64,000 nucleotides of DNA from Anastrepha obliqua (Eukaryota; Arthropoda; Insecta; Diptera; Tephritidae). Shown here piece by piece: positions 1 through 12,289 of this stretch; position 1 is the stretch's first letter, and every line of letters begins with the position of its first letter. The DNA is taken from contig NC_072896.1 in the NCBI RefSeq assembly GCF_027943255.1, positions 48,696,501 to 48,760,500 of the forward strand. Reading direction: 5' to 3'. The notes below the pieces were generated by a model that was given only the letters and a program-made list of their open reading frames with translations, ran no database searches and had not been told where the DNA came from. The translations under genes were made by a program, and so were the position numbers.

Positions 1-840
1 TGTACATATGTATCGGAAGACATTATTTATTTTATTAATTTACTATACATACATGTTCTTTTTATGTTATAATGTGTGTATGTATGTATGTAATTATGCA
101 TGTATGCATGCATGCATTTACTTTGCACTTAAACGTTTGTATATATTAACTTATGCTTTTTTTGATACTTATTTGTACATACATATTTATATGCAAGTAT
201 TTACCCTTAAATTTTACTAAGTACGTATGAATTTTTGAGTTTTTGTTAATGTATTTACGCATGATAGAGTTTTTTCCAAAGTCAGTTCACCTGCAAATAT
301 AATACAAAATATGCTCGTAAATTCACATAATAATCATTATTTATCTTTAAAAGCGCTTTTTCATAAATAATAATAACTTTTTTCAATTTCATTGCGCCAT
401 AATTAAACAAAGAGATTTACCGGATGTCGCTGTGGAATTTAGCTATTTGCACCACACACACACTCTCACGCATACAGATAATTTGTGTGTGTGACATTTT
501 GTTTTTTTTAGAATTTTTATTATTGATATACATATATGGCATATTATTTTGTAAGCTAATTAAAAGTAGTTAATTAATTCAATTATAATAATTGATATTC
601 ATACATGAAAAGCATCACACAAAGACTGGATAATTTATGTCGCTTGTTTAATAAAAAAGCACGAGGAATGTTTCGTATGTTTCCATAGATTTAAAATTAT
701 TTCATCCGATTGCGAATTTGAGAGTTTTTTATGGAAAATCATTGAAAACATGTCAAATCCATAAATCTGCAAATACATAGAAAATGTAGGTGTCTGCCCA
801 CAAACAAGCAACGAGGAGCATTTAGAGGATGTTACTCACT
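1..840. other. non-coding AT-rich sequence, nothing recognised
   Basis: The stretch is AT-rich with short ATGT/ATGC runs near 70-120 and a CACACACA run near 457. The open frame at 8-220 is low-complexity microsatellite translation. I see no gene or transposon here. Confidence 0.6.
73..117. repeat. ATGT/ATGC tetranucleotide microsatellite
   Basis: Imperfect tgta and tgca tetramers are tandemly repeated. Similar tracts recur throughout the window, for example near 8580, 37090, 52340, 56690, 57165 and 61390. Confidence 0.8.
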
Positions 841-859
841 TATCAAACTTTTTAAATCA

Positions 860-1335
860 AAGCGGTTGAAGAGACCTTGCGAAATTTCGCTGCATAAACC
901 TGCAGGCCGATCAGTTCTTTGCTACGGATCAGAGTCGGGAAAAATTAGTGAAAAAATCAAAAACTGTAAGTATTTGAGTGAAAATTTTTGAAGCAAATCT
1001 TCAGTGCAGTCAAAGACAACAGGGTATGTCATATTAGACGCAACCATGAATTGGACCAACGAATAAAAAGAGAAACTTTTTTGTACGGCTCATCAAACCT
1101 CAAACACTAAGATGATTAGGCCATACCATAAGAATGGATCCCACGGGAGCTCAAGCAAAAATAATTGACGCTAAAAAATTTGCAAAGAAAGCAAAAGGCA
1201 GCCCAATATCAAGATGGGTTGACGATCTACAATAGAACACGACATGAGGAAACTCAAGGCCAACAACTGCAAAGAATAAGACAAGGATTGCATCAAATGG
1301 AGGCATTGTGTGCGCACACAGAGCTGTAGCGCCAA
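860..1335 (+). mobile_element. LINE 3' fragment (RTE/CR1-like, decayed)
   Basis: Plus-strand translation with a few frame breaks gives the usual C-terminus of an insect non-LTR reverse-transcriptase ORF: HTIRMDPTGAQAKIIDAKKF, AKKAKGSPISRWVDDLQ and then MRKLKANNCKE. The GHxxRMD...GRP..RW pattern is the hallmark of the region after the RT domain in these elements. The endonuclease and RT are missing, so this is a 5'-truncated relic. The clade is tentative. Confidence 0.65.
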
Positions 1336-1424
1336 ATGATGATGATTATAATAATCTTATAATTCGCTTATAAAAAATGTCTACTAAAAGCCTAATGAGC
1401 ATTATAAAATATTTTGCACCGATT

Positions 1425-1575
1425 TCGACGACCAATTTCCTCTCGTTCCAACGACAGTCGGTTCTGCGTTACCGAAACGACCCGGATTTATATCCGGCTA
1501 AGGACTGTCACTCCAGCAGCATTCCCCATATGTAAGTATGGGAAATGTTTATGCTGCTACAACAACAACAACCAA
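1425..1575 (+). repeat. short interspersed repeat ending in (CAA)n
   Basis: This unit contains gttaccgaaacgacccgga, a short inverted motif around gcagcattccccatatg / atgggaaatgtttatgctgc, and ends in acaacaacaacaacc. The tail type and compact size resemble a SINE or the 3' end of a LINE. No second copy was seen in the window, so the class is a guess from pattern. Confidence 0.5.
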
Positions 1576-1679
1576 TTTCCTCTGCCAACTTAGATCGCAT
1601 TGGTTGTTTATTACGCTGAAAGTATAAAATTGAGAGCATCTGCAGCGAGACAACAACAAAGGTCAAAAAATGGCTATCG

Positions 1680-2640
1680 GTACTTAAACTTCAGTTAGCA
1701 GGACAAAAAAATGGAAGCAGTACTCATTACGAGCAGAAAAAAGCAAGAAACGACCACACTAAACACTGATGGGTTTAACGTTACAATACAAGAGTCACTT
1801 AGATATTTGGGCCTTATGAACTGATGCCCGAATAAGTTTCAAGGAATACATTAAAAAAGCATGTCGGAAGGTAGCCGTGGTAACGGCCAACATTGGTGGT
1901 CCCACTCAGAGCAGAAGGGGGCGCTCCTGGCTAAAGTTACCCAGTCTACATTCATGTATGCAGCACCCAGGAAGCCTGTTGCAGGAAAGCCCTTATGCAA
2001 AAAACATACGCAAAGAAGGCGGAAATAGTTTTCAGACTAAGCGCCTTTAGAGTTGCCTGTGCTTTCCAGGACAATGTCGTATGAAGCGGTGTGTGTCATA
2101 TCGGGTATCATGTTACCAGATATAATGGCCTCCGAACTGGGAAGAGTGTACGGCAATGCTGAAAGCCAAAACAGGCGATTTACGGCGGAAGAGTGCAAGG
2201 AGGACAGACAGGCGAGCATAAATGATTGGCAAAATCGCTGGACATAGAGACAAAAGGGAGGTGGACACATAAACTAATCAGAAGCGTACAGGCATGGGTT
2301 GAGATAAGACATAGCAACACGGATTACTATGTGCCACAATTCCTGACGGGGCATGGATGCTACAGAGGGTATCTTCACAGACTCCGTCACGACGACGCAG
2401 CACACTGCTCGTTCTGTGGCAGCAGTAGTGAGAACGCGGAACATATCTTCTTCCCTGTCTTCTTCTCCTGTCTGAGATACGTACCTGAAAGAACGTCGAT
2501 CGCAGAAATAATAAAAAAGGGAGTAACCCCAGGTAATATTGTAAGTCACATGCTACAATCGAAGTTGGTGTGGGCCAAGATGAGAGAATGGTTTGCGAAT
2601 GCGTTACAGGAACTGTGGAAAAAAGAATAGCAACGCAGTA
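1680..2640 (+). mobile_element. R1-clade LINE fragment (RT end and C-terminal zinc knuckle)
   Basis: This is the 3' part of an R1-type non-LTR retrotransposon ORF2. KMEAVLITSRK and SLRYLGLMN are the thumb region after the RT domain. Further downstream are TQSTFMYAAP, GRWTHKLIRSVQAWVEIRH, QFLTGHGCYRGYLHR, HCSFCGSSSENAEHIFF and a final KMREWFANALQELWKK. The C-x2-C...H pattern near AHCSFC..EHIFF is the family's C-terminal zinc knuckle. The last Cys is replaced (FPVFF), and there are several stops and frameshifts between 1820 and 2230. The intact stretch 2226-2630 is only the tail. Confidence 0.85.
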
Positions 2641-2699
2641 AAGAAAAAAGACAAATAAGTGACGAAGAGTAGTCAAAGATAGAAACATATATGAAGAGC

Positions 2700-3944
2700 C
2701 ATACTCTGCATTGCAATGCTTAAACGGCGGTACGGTAGGGCAAACTAAAGCTGTAGAGGGCGGAGTTAGGGTTTAGTACGTAGATGTACTGTTTCGCAAG
2801 TCCAGTTTAGTAAGATAATACTGGCTGTGCGCTGTCCCGAATTATGTGCACCTTTAGCAAAGAGTATGAATCGTGCATTCCGTCTATGTTGACGGTAGCT
2901 ATGTAGGATTCCCCCTTTGGATTAAAAAAAGCGCTGAAAGTATCACCCGCTAATTAGCGCTGACATAAAACGCTTCAAAAAATCGCATTCATAGTTCGGT
3001 TTGACTAAAGTATAGGACCAAGTTCGAGTTTCACGTGAAATGGCTATCAAAATCCATCCAAACTATGCAATATTAAAAACTTTTCTGTATGGGAGGTGCC
3101 AGCCCCCATTTAACAATGTCGTCTACTTTTTGGCGTTATTAAGGCGTTGCTATTTTATATATCCCTTCGAAATCATAATACTCTACCCATGAATGGTATC
3201 GAGACTAGAAAGAAATTGCCAAGCCTGCTTTACCAATTCTGTCCACTTTTCTGTATTGTTAAGGTATTACAATCGTATTTTATGCCCTTGTACCAAATTT
3301 CAGTACTTAGGCCCGAATTGTTCGGAATATATTTGTTGTTAAGAAATGTGTTTGTATCGCAGGTGCCTTGCCTATTATTCTTTCGCCCATGGCAAGCAAT
3401 GAGTTGAGTTCATGCACTCCGAAGATTGGTTTGACAGCTTTTAAAATACATACAAGCGGACACATATTAATTTATATATAAATATATACGACTTTTATGC
3501 TGAGCCATTGACTTCTCCATAAAAAAATATTCTCTGAGTTTTGTATTTTTTATCCGCAGAAAAATAATTTTAATTTTAATTTAAATCCTTCTTTTATAAG
3601 ATATCCTTGATACATTTTTCTTAAAAAAAAATTTTTTTTTTCTAATTACACCATGCAAAAGAATTTTTTGAACAGAAAAGCAGCCATATCATCTTGAAAG
3701 TACACTTTGCGTGTATCTTTTACAGAACAAAGTTATAGTCCAGGCCGTCAATTGTTTTTTACAATAGATAAGAGCTTTTAATGTTTTACGAAAACTTTTA
3801 TATGAGTCGTGTTCTGATAGAAATACTATTGTCAATGTGCTATATAGGTAGTCAAATTTTACAGGCATAATTTCATGGAACATTTTAATCTGCAGACTTT
3901 CTTCTTGCGATGCATTTTTTTCCAGAAAAGTTCAAAACGTCCTA
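2700..3944. other. non-coding stretch, nothing recognised
   Basis: It holds no gene or recognisable transposase. Several long near-open frames around 3060-3410 are without recognisable content. Confidence 0.5.
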
Positions 3945-3948
3945 TTAA

Positions 3949-6195
3949 CCCTTTCGACCCTAACTTTTTTCCTGTGGAACGGAAAATTGCTTTGTAATTT
4001 TATTCCCTTTTGTATTTATTTAAGAAGCAATTGCCCAAAATTTTAGGTATGATAAGGCAAACATTTTTTTATTGTTATTACAGCAAAGGTGGACTTTGCA
4101 TTTAAGGCATTTGCACATTGGGGTTCCTGTCTTGCACAATCTGCAACGTCCCTTTTCACTAAATACTATGTTCCATTTTATCGTAACGCTGTGAGACTGA
4201 AGGATTCGGTTGGAACCTGTGCTTTTCCGACTGTTGGGAAGAGACGCTGCTTTATGGGGAGCCCAGGGATACTATCGAGCTAGCTCTTTCAACATTCGAT
4301 GGTAGGCCTTTCCTTTTTCCGAGCGAGGTAGTGGCAGTAAGCAACTCATGAGCAATTTCTAGTTGAAATTTTATTAGAGGAATATGCTTTTGCCTCGGGT
4401 TTATCAAATTTGAATGCTTTCTATAGCAATAGCCATGCGTTTGCAACGGATGTTCCGAGGCACCAATAAAAGATTCTTATGTACCACTTCTTTGAACGGT
4501 GGTTGACCTTGTAGAACTCCATGAGCTCCAAATCTACTCCTCCCATACCCTTATTGTAAGAAGCAACAATTGCAGGTGTTGAAATCAATATAAACTTTTT
4601 CCTTTGGATTCCAACATTTGCATTTATCACCAGGTTCAATGCTTTCACACGAGGATATAAGTTGAACGGGCTTATTGGCAAACCACTTGACGCATACCAT
4701 ATTATTGTTGATTTCACATTTCACATCGAAAGATCCCCTTCCACGCTTTTTTAACTCAGCATTTGAAAGTAGCTGGCAAATGCTCATGCGGTTTTTACGT
4801 ACAGTTCATATTGCAAATATGCCCATTTCTTTCAATAAGATCAGAAGGCTTACTGACGTAAACCAATTATCGAAATAAAGCTTAAAATGTTTGTCCTTAG
4901 GAAGACCTTTTGTCAAATATAAAACTATATCCCAGGATAGGCCCAATCCATAAGCAGGACAATTACCCTCACCAACATACAACGTAAAGTCGTACACTAA
5001 TCCGGGGGTTCCAGCAAGCGTAAAGATTTTCAGACCCCTTTTATGAGGCTTAGCAGGGCTGTATTGTTTAAATGACGATCACTTGTAACACTTAAATTTT
5101 CATTATGACATTTTTGAATGTATACCTTTGAACGCAATGATTTGTTCATCAGTGCTTTGATGTTCTTCCTGGGTTAGCTTTCCGAGATTTTCTTTGAGAC
5201 TGTCTAGTAAAGCACGTATTATGTACAACTTGTCATACTTCAATTCGCCTTTTTTGGATTGTTTAGTGTTATTGTTAAAATGTGAACATTGTTTTATTTT
5301 TTCAAACTTTTTGCGCGGCATTGAATCCGTTTTATATCGGTAAGATTAAAATCTTTGACCATGCCATTTTGAGTTGAGGCAATTTTAAAACATCCATGTA
5401 CAATAAATACCCATATAGCGATTAATATCTTGAACAATGCATTTGAGCTCAATGCCGTATTCTTGCAGCGCATTCAAATCTGTTTGTTGTGTGATCAAAT
5501 CAAAAACTTGGCTATTAAAAAAAGTGCAGAAATTTTCTACTGGCGTCATCATATCGTCCTTCAAAGTATATTTTTCCCAACTGGTCTCCGAAGGTACAAA
5601 TGGCATTTTTCTCCACTTTAGTGTCTTGGGGTCAACTTTTTCAAAGCCACGCAAGAGCTCGGCTCACATTCTTCTGTAATCATATTTTCGAGAAGGTTAA
5701 TCTCTATAGTTTCCGCTCTTTGCACGATTCATTCCAAATTCTTCTCTAGCACTGGAGAAATGTCATCCATCTCGTCGTCAGAAGAGGTATCTTAATCAAA
5801 GTTAAGAATCCTCTCAATATCGTCATCTGACAATCCTTTTTCTTTCAGTCTCATAACTAAGTACAAAAATATTAATTATGGCCCAAGGTTGCCCACAAGC
5901 AACATTGCAACTTTGAAAATTACTCACCTGGTTAATATTTTTAACTAATCAAATTTAAATTCAGTTCTTTTCAAATTTTTTTATTATTATAAAAGTTAAC
6001 CACTCACTTTGAAAACGCTTTTGAATTTCACAACAATATTTTCTGCGCTGCACTTGCTGTTTATTCAACATAACTTCGCTAAATGATCTAAAAATGATAT
6101 TTGGTTTGCTCATATTTTGAGTAGATACATAAAAGTACCGTTGTCATTTATAACAAACTGTTAAACTGCCGAAGTTGCTCACAGGGTCGAAAGGG
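3949..6195 (-). mobile_element. piggyBac-family DNA transposon, full length but inactivated
   Basis: The element is bounded by TTAA on both sides (3945-3948 and 6196-6199) with matching terminal inverted repeats beginning ccctttcgaccct. TTAA duplication is diagnostic of piggyBac. Minus-strand frames give the transposase in order. An acidic N-terminus (SDDDIERILNFD) comes first, then TPVENFCTFFNSQVFDLITQ and DEQIIAFKG with the first catalytic Asp. YFDNWFTSVSLL follows with the second Asp, then SYNKGMGGVD and KKWYIRIFYWCLGTSVANAW. The end is a Cys-rich zinc-binding tail (CRLCK...MCKCLKCKVHLC). The order is right and both termini are present, but the ORF is split by stops and frameshifts, for example near 5090 and 5380. 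Confidence 0.9.
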
Positions 6196-6199
6196 TTAA

Positions 6200-6858
6200 A
6201 TATGAAATTTGATGATTAAAATTTTTATCGAAATCATTTACCGGAAAATTTCAGAGGGGGCTATCAAAGAACCTAAAGCCGACAGTAGACGCGTTTACTC
6301 GTAATTGGCAGCAATATTTGTCCACCCAGAAATAGATATTTATATATTTTTATTTCAATACTGTGAAATAGAGCGTATTCGATGGATAAATATAATAGCA
6401 ACCTGAATTATTATTGTAATTTCGTTCAATAGTAGAACATTTAACATACCTGTAATAATCATATTAGTATTTCTATCAGAAATTGTTTTACAGCACTTCT
6501 CATATGCAATATAAAGATTTTTATAATCACAATTCGCAAAACTTTGATCCATTATAAAAAACACCAATTGACCCATTAAAAATAAATGAAGACGTGCTCG
6601 AATTGTACTTTTTCCGATAAATGTGGCCTTGCTCTGCGCTTTCAGAATTATATTGTCGTTTCTCTGCCCCAGTGTCAAGAAATTTAATTTTTTGTACTAA
6701 TTCTTAAACTTTTTCTTTTCAATAGGTAAGCAGTTCCAAGTCTGGGTTACTTGATTAACGCAGCCTTGCAAAACTCGCTCAAATAAGATGGCATCTACGG
6801 TTTGTCAAAAATTTTTAACCTGAAGCCAAACAGGCTATTTTCACATTATATGTATATA
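6200..6858. other. non-coding stretch, nothing recognised
   Basis: The minus-strand frame at 6355-6678 has no recognisable motif and AT-rich composition. Confidence 0.5.
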
Positions 6859-7373
6859 ACGGATGATTTTTTAGCTTTTATCTTTTTAAACAGTTAGTTT
6901 AAACAGCTGACGCACGTTTCGTGTTTTGTTTCACTGTCAAACATCTTCAGTTTGGTCAATAATTTAACCATAAGTCGTCTTAAAAACGAACAACGCTTGC
7001 AAATCATTGAATTTTATTATAAACATGCGTGATCTGTTAAGAAAGTTTAAGATCCACTTTTTTATCGAAAAATTGTGTTCAGCGACGAAGCTCATTTTTG
7101 GATCAATGGGTACGTAAATAAGCAGAATTGTCGATTTTGGAGTGAAGATCAGCCAGAAGAATTGCTAGAGCTACCAATGTATGAAAAGGTCACAGTTTGG
7201 TGCGGTTTATGGGCTGAAGGTATCATTGGACCGTAAGTCTTCAAAGATACTGTGAATCGTAACGTAAATTATATGGACTGTAGTATCGATTTAAATAAAA
7301 ATTTCATGCATTTTTCAGAATTTTACGTGTGTTTTTTGAAAAACTTTCCTATAGCTCTTAAAAAATCACCTTT
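6859..7373 (+). mobile_element. internally deleted Tc1/mariner-superfamily element (FSDEAHF type)
   Basis: The ends carry matching inverted repeats: left ggatgattttttagctttt, and right the reverse complement of ggtgattttttaagagct. The inside holds a transposase start (LKNEQRLQIIEFYYKHA) joined directly to the catalytic core: KIVFSDEAHFWINGYVNKQN, CRFWSEDQPEE and KVTVWCGLWAEGIIGP. The first catalytic Asp is in FSDEAHF. The helix-turn-helix linker and the C-terminal half are gone, so this is a non-autonomous deletion derivative of about 515 bp. Confidence 0.8.
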
Positions 7374-8686
7374 CACATATACACCCAGTTCTTTTTTACA
7401 CAATTTTTCTTAAATCTCGTAGAGCAATACGAGTGAGAGTTGTCGACGCATGTACGAAGCTTTTGAATTAATCTCAGGAAAATTCTTTGAGACCCGTTAG
7501 ATTATGCTCTCGCCGTTTAATTATTTTTTTCGTATAATATATTTAAGTGATTTCTAAAAAGAATTTTTTAATATTGTGTTTACTTAATTCTCTTTCTATG
7601 CGAATTTTTTTGGGAACATATCTATTGTGTAAAAAGGGAGTTAGGTGTATCACTATTCATAAATTAAAAATACGCAAAGGTTCATATCAATCGGCTGCCT
7701 CTAAGAAGATTTCAAGCGGCTCTGCGGCCGCCATTGCGTATACGCAATTATAATTGTGGGAGTGATCAAAGTAAAGAAAAGAAAACTAAGCTGAGGGAGG
7801 TTAATTGGAGTGTATGTAGATTCCTATATGATACTACCTAACTGTATGCACAAAATTGGAACGAGAATAAAGAATCCTCTTAAAAATAGAATTCGTTCCA
7901 TAAATACTATCTATTAGCAATACCCACAAAAACAATTCATTGGGTTGAATAACAGAGAATGGACTATTGTCAAGGGGGCTGATGGAAGCAGAATTTTAGT
8001 TTTTTCTCTTAAATGAGATATATTCGGCACATGTAGGACCTTGGAGCTATAATAGTTAGTGATTTAATATGTCTTCATATACACGTATGTATGTATGTTT
8101 GTGTGTATGCGTTCAAACTTACACTATTTGATATATTCAGAATTGTAGCAAATAGTTTTCATTGGTATGAATAACATGCAATTGTTTTAAGTTAATACTA
8201 AAATCCTTCAAATGCTACAGTGATTAAAGTGAGTTGATACCAAAATGAATGAAGCTTAATCAATTTTTGTGGATTTGCTGAATTTTTATTTTACGATGCA
8301 CATTTAGTGAATTCGCGTATCACAAATATCCTTATATCCTTTTCAGTGCGCATACTTTGTATAAATACATTCTGTATATAAGCGCACAAACAACCAGATT
8401 AAGTTTCACATCTACAAAAACCGCCACACTATAGCTACAACTGATGCACACAAAAAGCCACTAAAGGATATCGAAGGACATGCGTATGCGCGTGAACGAA
8501 TGTGACGTTTCAAAGCTATACAGATGTATACGCTGACAAACGGATTGCAGATTACCGCAGACACACTAAAAACAGATGTACATACATACATAAGTATATA
8601 TACAGATGCATATGTAGATGTGCGTGATTGTACGTAGATACGCGAATGTTTGTACAAATGTGTGTACAAATGTATAAATATGTATA
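7374..8686. other. non-coding stretch with microsatellites
   Basis: No gene recognised. GTAT-type runs occur near 8085-8110 and 8575-8690. The frame at 8412-8699 is a translation of those repeats. Confidence 0.5.
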
Positions 8687-9072
8687 CAGTTGCGAACATG
8701 AAAATAGCAGTACCAAAAAATATTAGATTTTATAAAAAAAAATGTATTTGAATTATTCTACTCCTCAACTGAACACATATTTAAATAAATTCTATAACAA
8801 AAAATAAAGCTTTTTATAGCAAAAGATAGAAATTCAGGGTCAGCGCGGCATTGAATCCACCACGCATCTGTAACAATTTCCCAAAGTGGTCGACTGTTAC
8901 TCGTTTTGGTATAGAGTGCACCGCATTTTAAGGCCCCTCACAGGTTTTCTATAGCATTGAGGTCAGCGGACTGTACTGATCGTTCCATAACCTCATTTGT
9001 ATCAATATTTACGCAAAACCAATCCTTTGCCTTACGGCTCGTGTGTCCAGGTACATTAGCCTGCCGGTAGAC

Positions 9073-9272
9073 CCATTCTACTGGTATTTACTTTTCGCGA
9101 TATGGCAACATAACCAGGGTTGGGCATTTTTGCACTACCACTGATAGTTAAATAAACTTTTATTGATAGTTCTTTTTTTTTCATTGTCACTAAATTTTCA
9201 GTGATAATAGATGAAGTGAAATAATGAAAATATAAATGCATTATGCAATGAGAGTAAATACCAGTAGAATGG
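9073..9272. repeat. 19-bp inverted repeat inside the Tc1 element
   Basis: ccattctactggtatttac at 9073-9091 is exactly inverted at 9254-9272. The left arm is Tc1 transposase coding sequence, so the right arm is an inverted copy of a piece of the host element. Between the arms, Tc1 similarity stops near 9111 at aaccagggttgggca. Confidence 0.7.
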
Positions 9273-10374
9273 CTTCAGAGGTAATGCAATTTTTTTTTCA
9301 CTATCACTAAATTTTCAGCGAAACATGATCTTTAACTAAATACACTTTAATTTATATTTTATGTCCGATATTGGTTATCAACTAGTTTCTTGACAAAAAA
9401 TGCTTCTTAATATAATATATTGGCGGTGTCACTAAAGGCCGATCTGCGGTAATAAATCACGACGTCTTGGTTAGGTGAGCTATGCTACATGCTGGAAGTT
9501 TATACTTTTAATGAGAAAGATATTTAATATTTGGAAAAATATGAAAGAGTAACGCAAACTATCGCGGAAGCTCACGACTTCCTTTGAAGAGATCAAAATA
9601 TGTTATTGGTTTGAAGGTTTGAACATTATTTTCCTTCGCATTCTGACTCCTGGGATGGAATTCTTGCATTATTCCCGATATGAAATTAAAGTTTTGTTAA
9701 GTCTTGCTAGAAAGGGATGAGCCATATACCATAGACTCCCATGGCGGAACTATAGCAATTCCCACATAACTATTGGTGCCCATTTTGCCATCCATTTTAT
9801 GTATGAGGCCTTCGCATTAATATGAGAAACATCTCCATATCATTATTTTTAGACTTCCATGTTTAATGGTTTTTAGAGAGTATTGTGGGTGATTTTCGGT
9901 GACATATTGTCGTGAACCCGTGCCGCCATACAAAATTATTTTAGACTCGTCAGTGCTTAAAAAATTACGGCACATTTTAGCTACCCAGCTAGCATACTTT
10001 CTTGAGAATTCGAAACGTTGTGCCTTATGTTGTGGTCAAGAGTTGCCCTTTCGGGGGCTGCGGACTGCTAATCTAGCTTCCCGCGTATTTTACGTATAGT
10101 CATGTGAGGAAACAATTAAGTTAATCTCTTTTTTAATTTGTATGGCTGATCCCTTCGAATTATCTTAAAATTCTGCCATCGTTTTGCAGCAAAGTGTTTC
10201 ATTTTACTTCACTTTTTTCTGGGTCTTCCACAAATTTGATTGCATTTGAAATAATTTTTGCTGAACATGAAAGTATATTTTGAATTTCTGCTCTAAATTT
10301 GAGAATCTGCTTTTCTTGTTCAGTGGTGCAGTGTTTCGATCGACCTTACTTCCTTACTTATATGGCCTGATCAA

Positions 10375-11000
10375 GGATCACAATCCGTTACCGAATTATG
10401 GCCTACCGTAAAAAGTCTCGCCAGGTGTCTCTGCTTTGCGCGAGCCTTCTCCAATTTGTTACACCAAGCGATGATAGGGTTCTCTCGACTGGGTCTTTCC
10501 ATCGGAGTCATAGTCTTCCCCTATGTCGTTGTCCTCTAACTTGTCATCCGGACACTTTCGACGTAGCCCAGGCAGCGCAAGCACTGAATATTTATGCGCT
10601 TCACTATGTTCAGATCGTCGTAGAGCTCATACAGCTCGTAGTTGAGTCGGCGGAAGTAGCTATCGCCAACACAAAGAGGACCGAAGATTTTCCGAAATAT
10701 CTTTCTCTCGAATACCCCAAGAGCTGCTGCATCAGTCTGCGACAAAGCCCATGCTTCAGCGCCATAAAGTAGCGCGGTAAGATGAGCGTCTTGTAGAGTG
10801 TTAGTTTTGTCGGGCGAGAGGGGTCTCTGCTACACATTTGCTTACTGAGTAACACCTATTAGTAAGCGTGATTTGTCGGTTTATCTCTAGGCTGACACCG
10901 TTTGTTGTTGTGACGGCGGTGCCACGATATATAAATTCCTTGACAATTTTAATGGTATAGTTTTGCGCTGAAATGCTGGATTCAAACGCTCGACGTACTA
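10375..11000 (-). mobile_element. LINE C-terminal fragment nested in Tc1
   Basis: Minus-strand pieces read IVKEFIYRGTAVTTTNGVSL, EINRQITLTNRCYS, RPTKLTLYKTLILPRY, GVFERKIFRKIFGPLCVGD and YELYELYDDLNIVKRINIQ. This is the segment that follows the RT domain in the most abundant LINE family of this window (compare 34400-33890 and 51130-51540), here a divergent copy. It lies between the N-terminal coding end of the Tc1 element and its right terminus, so it inserted after the Tc1. Confidence 0.8.
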
Positions 11001-11312
11001 TAGTCAAAACATAAGAAATCTTTGCATGACCCTCACCGCAATTAAAAAAAGAATATAAATTGAAAATGAAAATGTACTTTCGTCTAAATCCGTTCAAAAT
11101 TTTATTAATATTCCTTTGGTAACCTTAAAAAACTGAAGGCACTACTGTTTCAATACTGTTTCAGATAAACACTATACATCTGATATTCCTTAACCCTTAA
11201 CCCCGTAGATATTTGGCATTGAAATTTTCTTTTGTATGATTTATAAGAAAAATAGTAAATGATTTAAAAATAATTTTTCAAGGGTACTGCTATTTTCATG
11301 TTCACAGCTGTG

Positions 11313-12289
11313 TATGTATACGTAAGTATGTGTGTAAATATGTATGCATATGTGGCTGTGCGTTGTGATTTCAAGCATATTTGCATGTTTGGCTATCTAC
11401 GAGAACGTTAGAGATAAGGACACAGCTGAACGAGGAAAGATAGTGTGGCGAAAGCTGTTTGAATAGTTTATTACATAAAATTTTTCAAGCTCATTTTTCA
11501 ATTACCCGAAAAATAGTAAACAAACAGAATAGCGTAAAAGCGAAAAACGTAAGGAGGGGAGGGAAATTACTGTGCGTACACACATACATACACATGTATT
11601 TATTATATAAGGACCAATAAAGGGACGAAATTCCGCAATTCAACTGCAAATGCGAATGCGATTACGAATGTGTCGAGGATTAAGTATGAAAAGCAATAAT
11701 TTTTGGTTGACAAAAATGAAAATACAAGACAGAAAAAAAGATGTGTATGCGTGTACTTATATATAAGTACCAAAAATAATAAAAGAGACATAAAAAATAT
11801 TAAATGGTGAGTAGTTGAATATTGTACTCTGTATTAGAAATGGCTGCAATCGGGTATGCATGCAGAAAAAGAAGAAATGGCGCGAAGGACATTGCGAAAG
11901 CAAAGGACTATAACTAAATTCTAGAGTCTGAGAGAATGCGAACTGCACATTTGACCGGATAAATGACTGTTGCGACAAATAAATGCACGGCGAGTGTAAA
12001 TGGTAATAGTGTGAAACAATTTCACACGTCCATACATACATGAAAGAGCAAACCCTGTAGGGAAAATGTGTATGCAGTAAGTTGATATCCATCAAAAAGT
12101 CAGCAAAATGAAAGTAGTGGAAATTTTGGGAAATAAAAATGTTATGAGCGACGTTTGCATAGCAAAACGTGCAGGCTGCAAACGGAGTATTTTTGCCCAC
12201 TTTAAACTGTTAAAAAGCACGCTATTTAGTAGAACAACGAAAATTAGATTAAATTAAATTGTTTCCCTGAATCTCTAGCGGGATATATG
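11313..12289. other. non-coding stretch, nothing recognised
   Basis: The minus frame at 11757-12200 is hydrophobic and Phe/Tyr-rich, typical of AT-rich non-coding DNA, and shows no domain. Confidence 0.5.

Larger units (their letters stand above)
8687..11312 (-). mobile_element. Tc1-family transposon, decayed, with nested insertions
   Basis: Inverted termini match over more than 20 bp: cagttgcgaacatgaaaata on the left, and the reverse complement cagctgtgaacatgaaaata on the right, each with TA beside it. On the minus strand the transposase runs from KHCTTEQEKQILKFRAEIQ near 10340, through HPQYSLKTIKHGSLKIMIW near 9800, to MLPYREK, VEWVYRQANVPGHTSRKAKD, SVQSADLNAIENL and GALKCGAL near 8900. 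The usual QQDN catalytic box reads RQAN, so one catalytic Asp is mutated. Stops are frequent. Coding sequence is interrupted by extra DNA around 9112-9600 and by a LINE at about 10375-11000. Confidence 0.85.

Noticed and set aside
7075..7240. Possible functional transposase gene
   Set aside because: Only about 55 codons of the catalytic core remain, followed by a stop; the element is internally deleted.
8412..8699. Minus-strand ORF of 95 residues
   Set aside because: Translation of ATAC-type microsatellite; Tyr/Ile/Cys periodicity, no domain.
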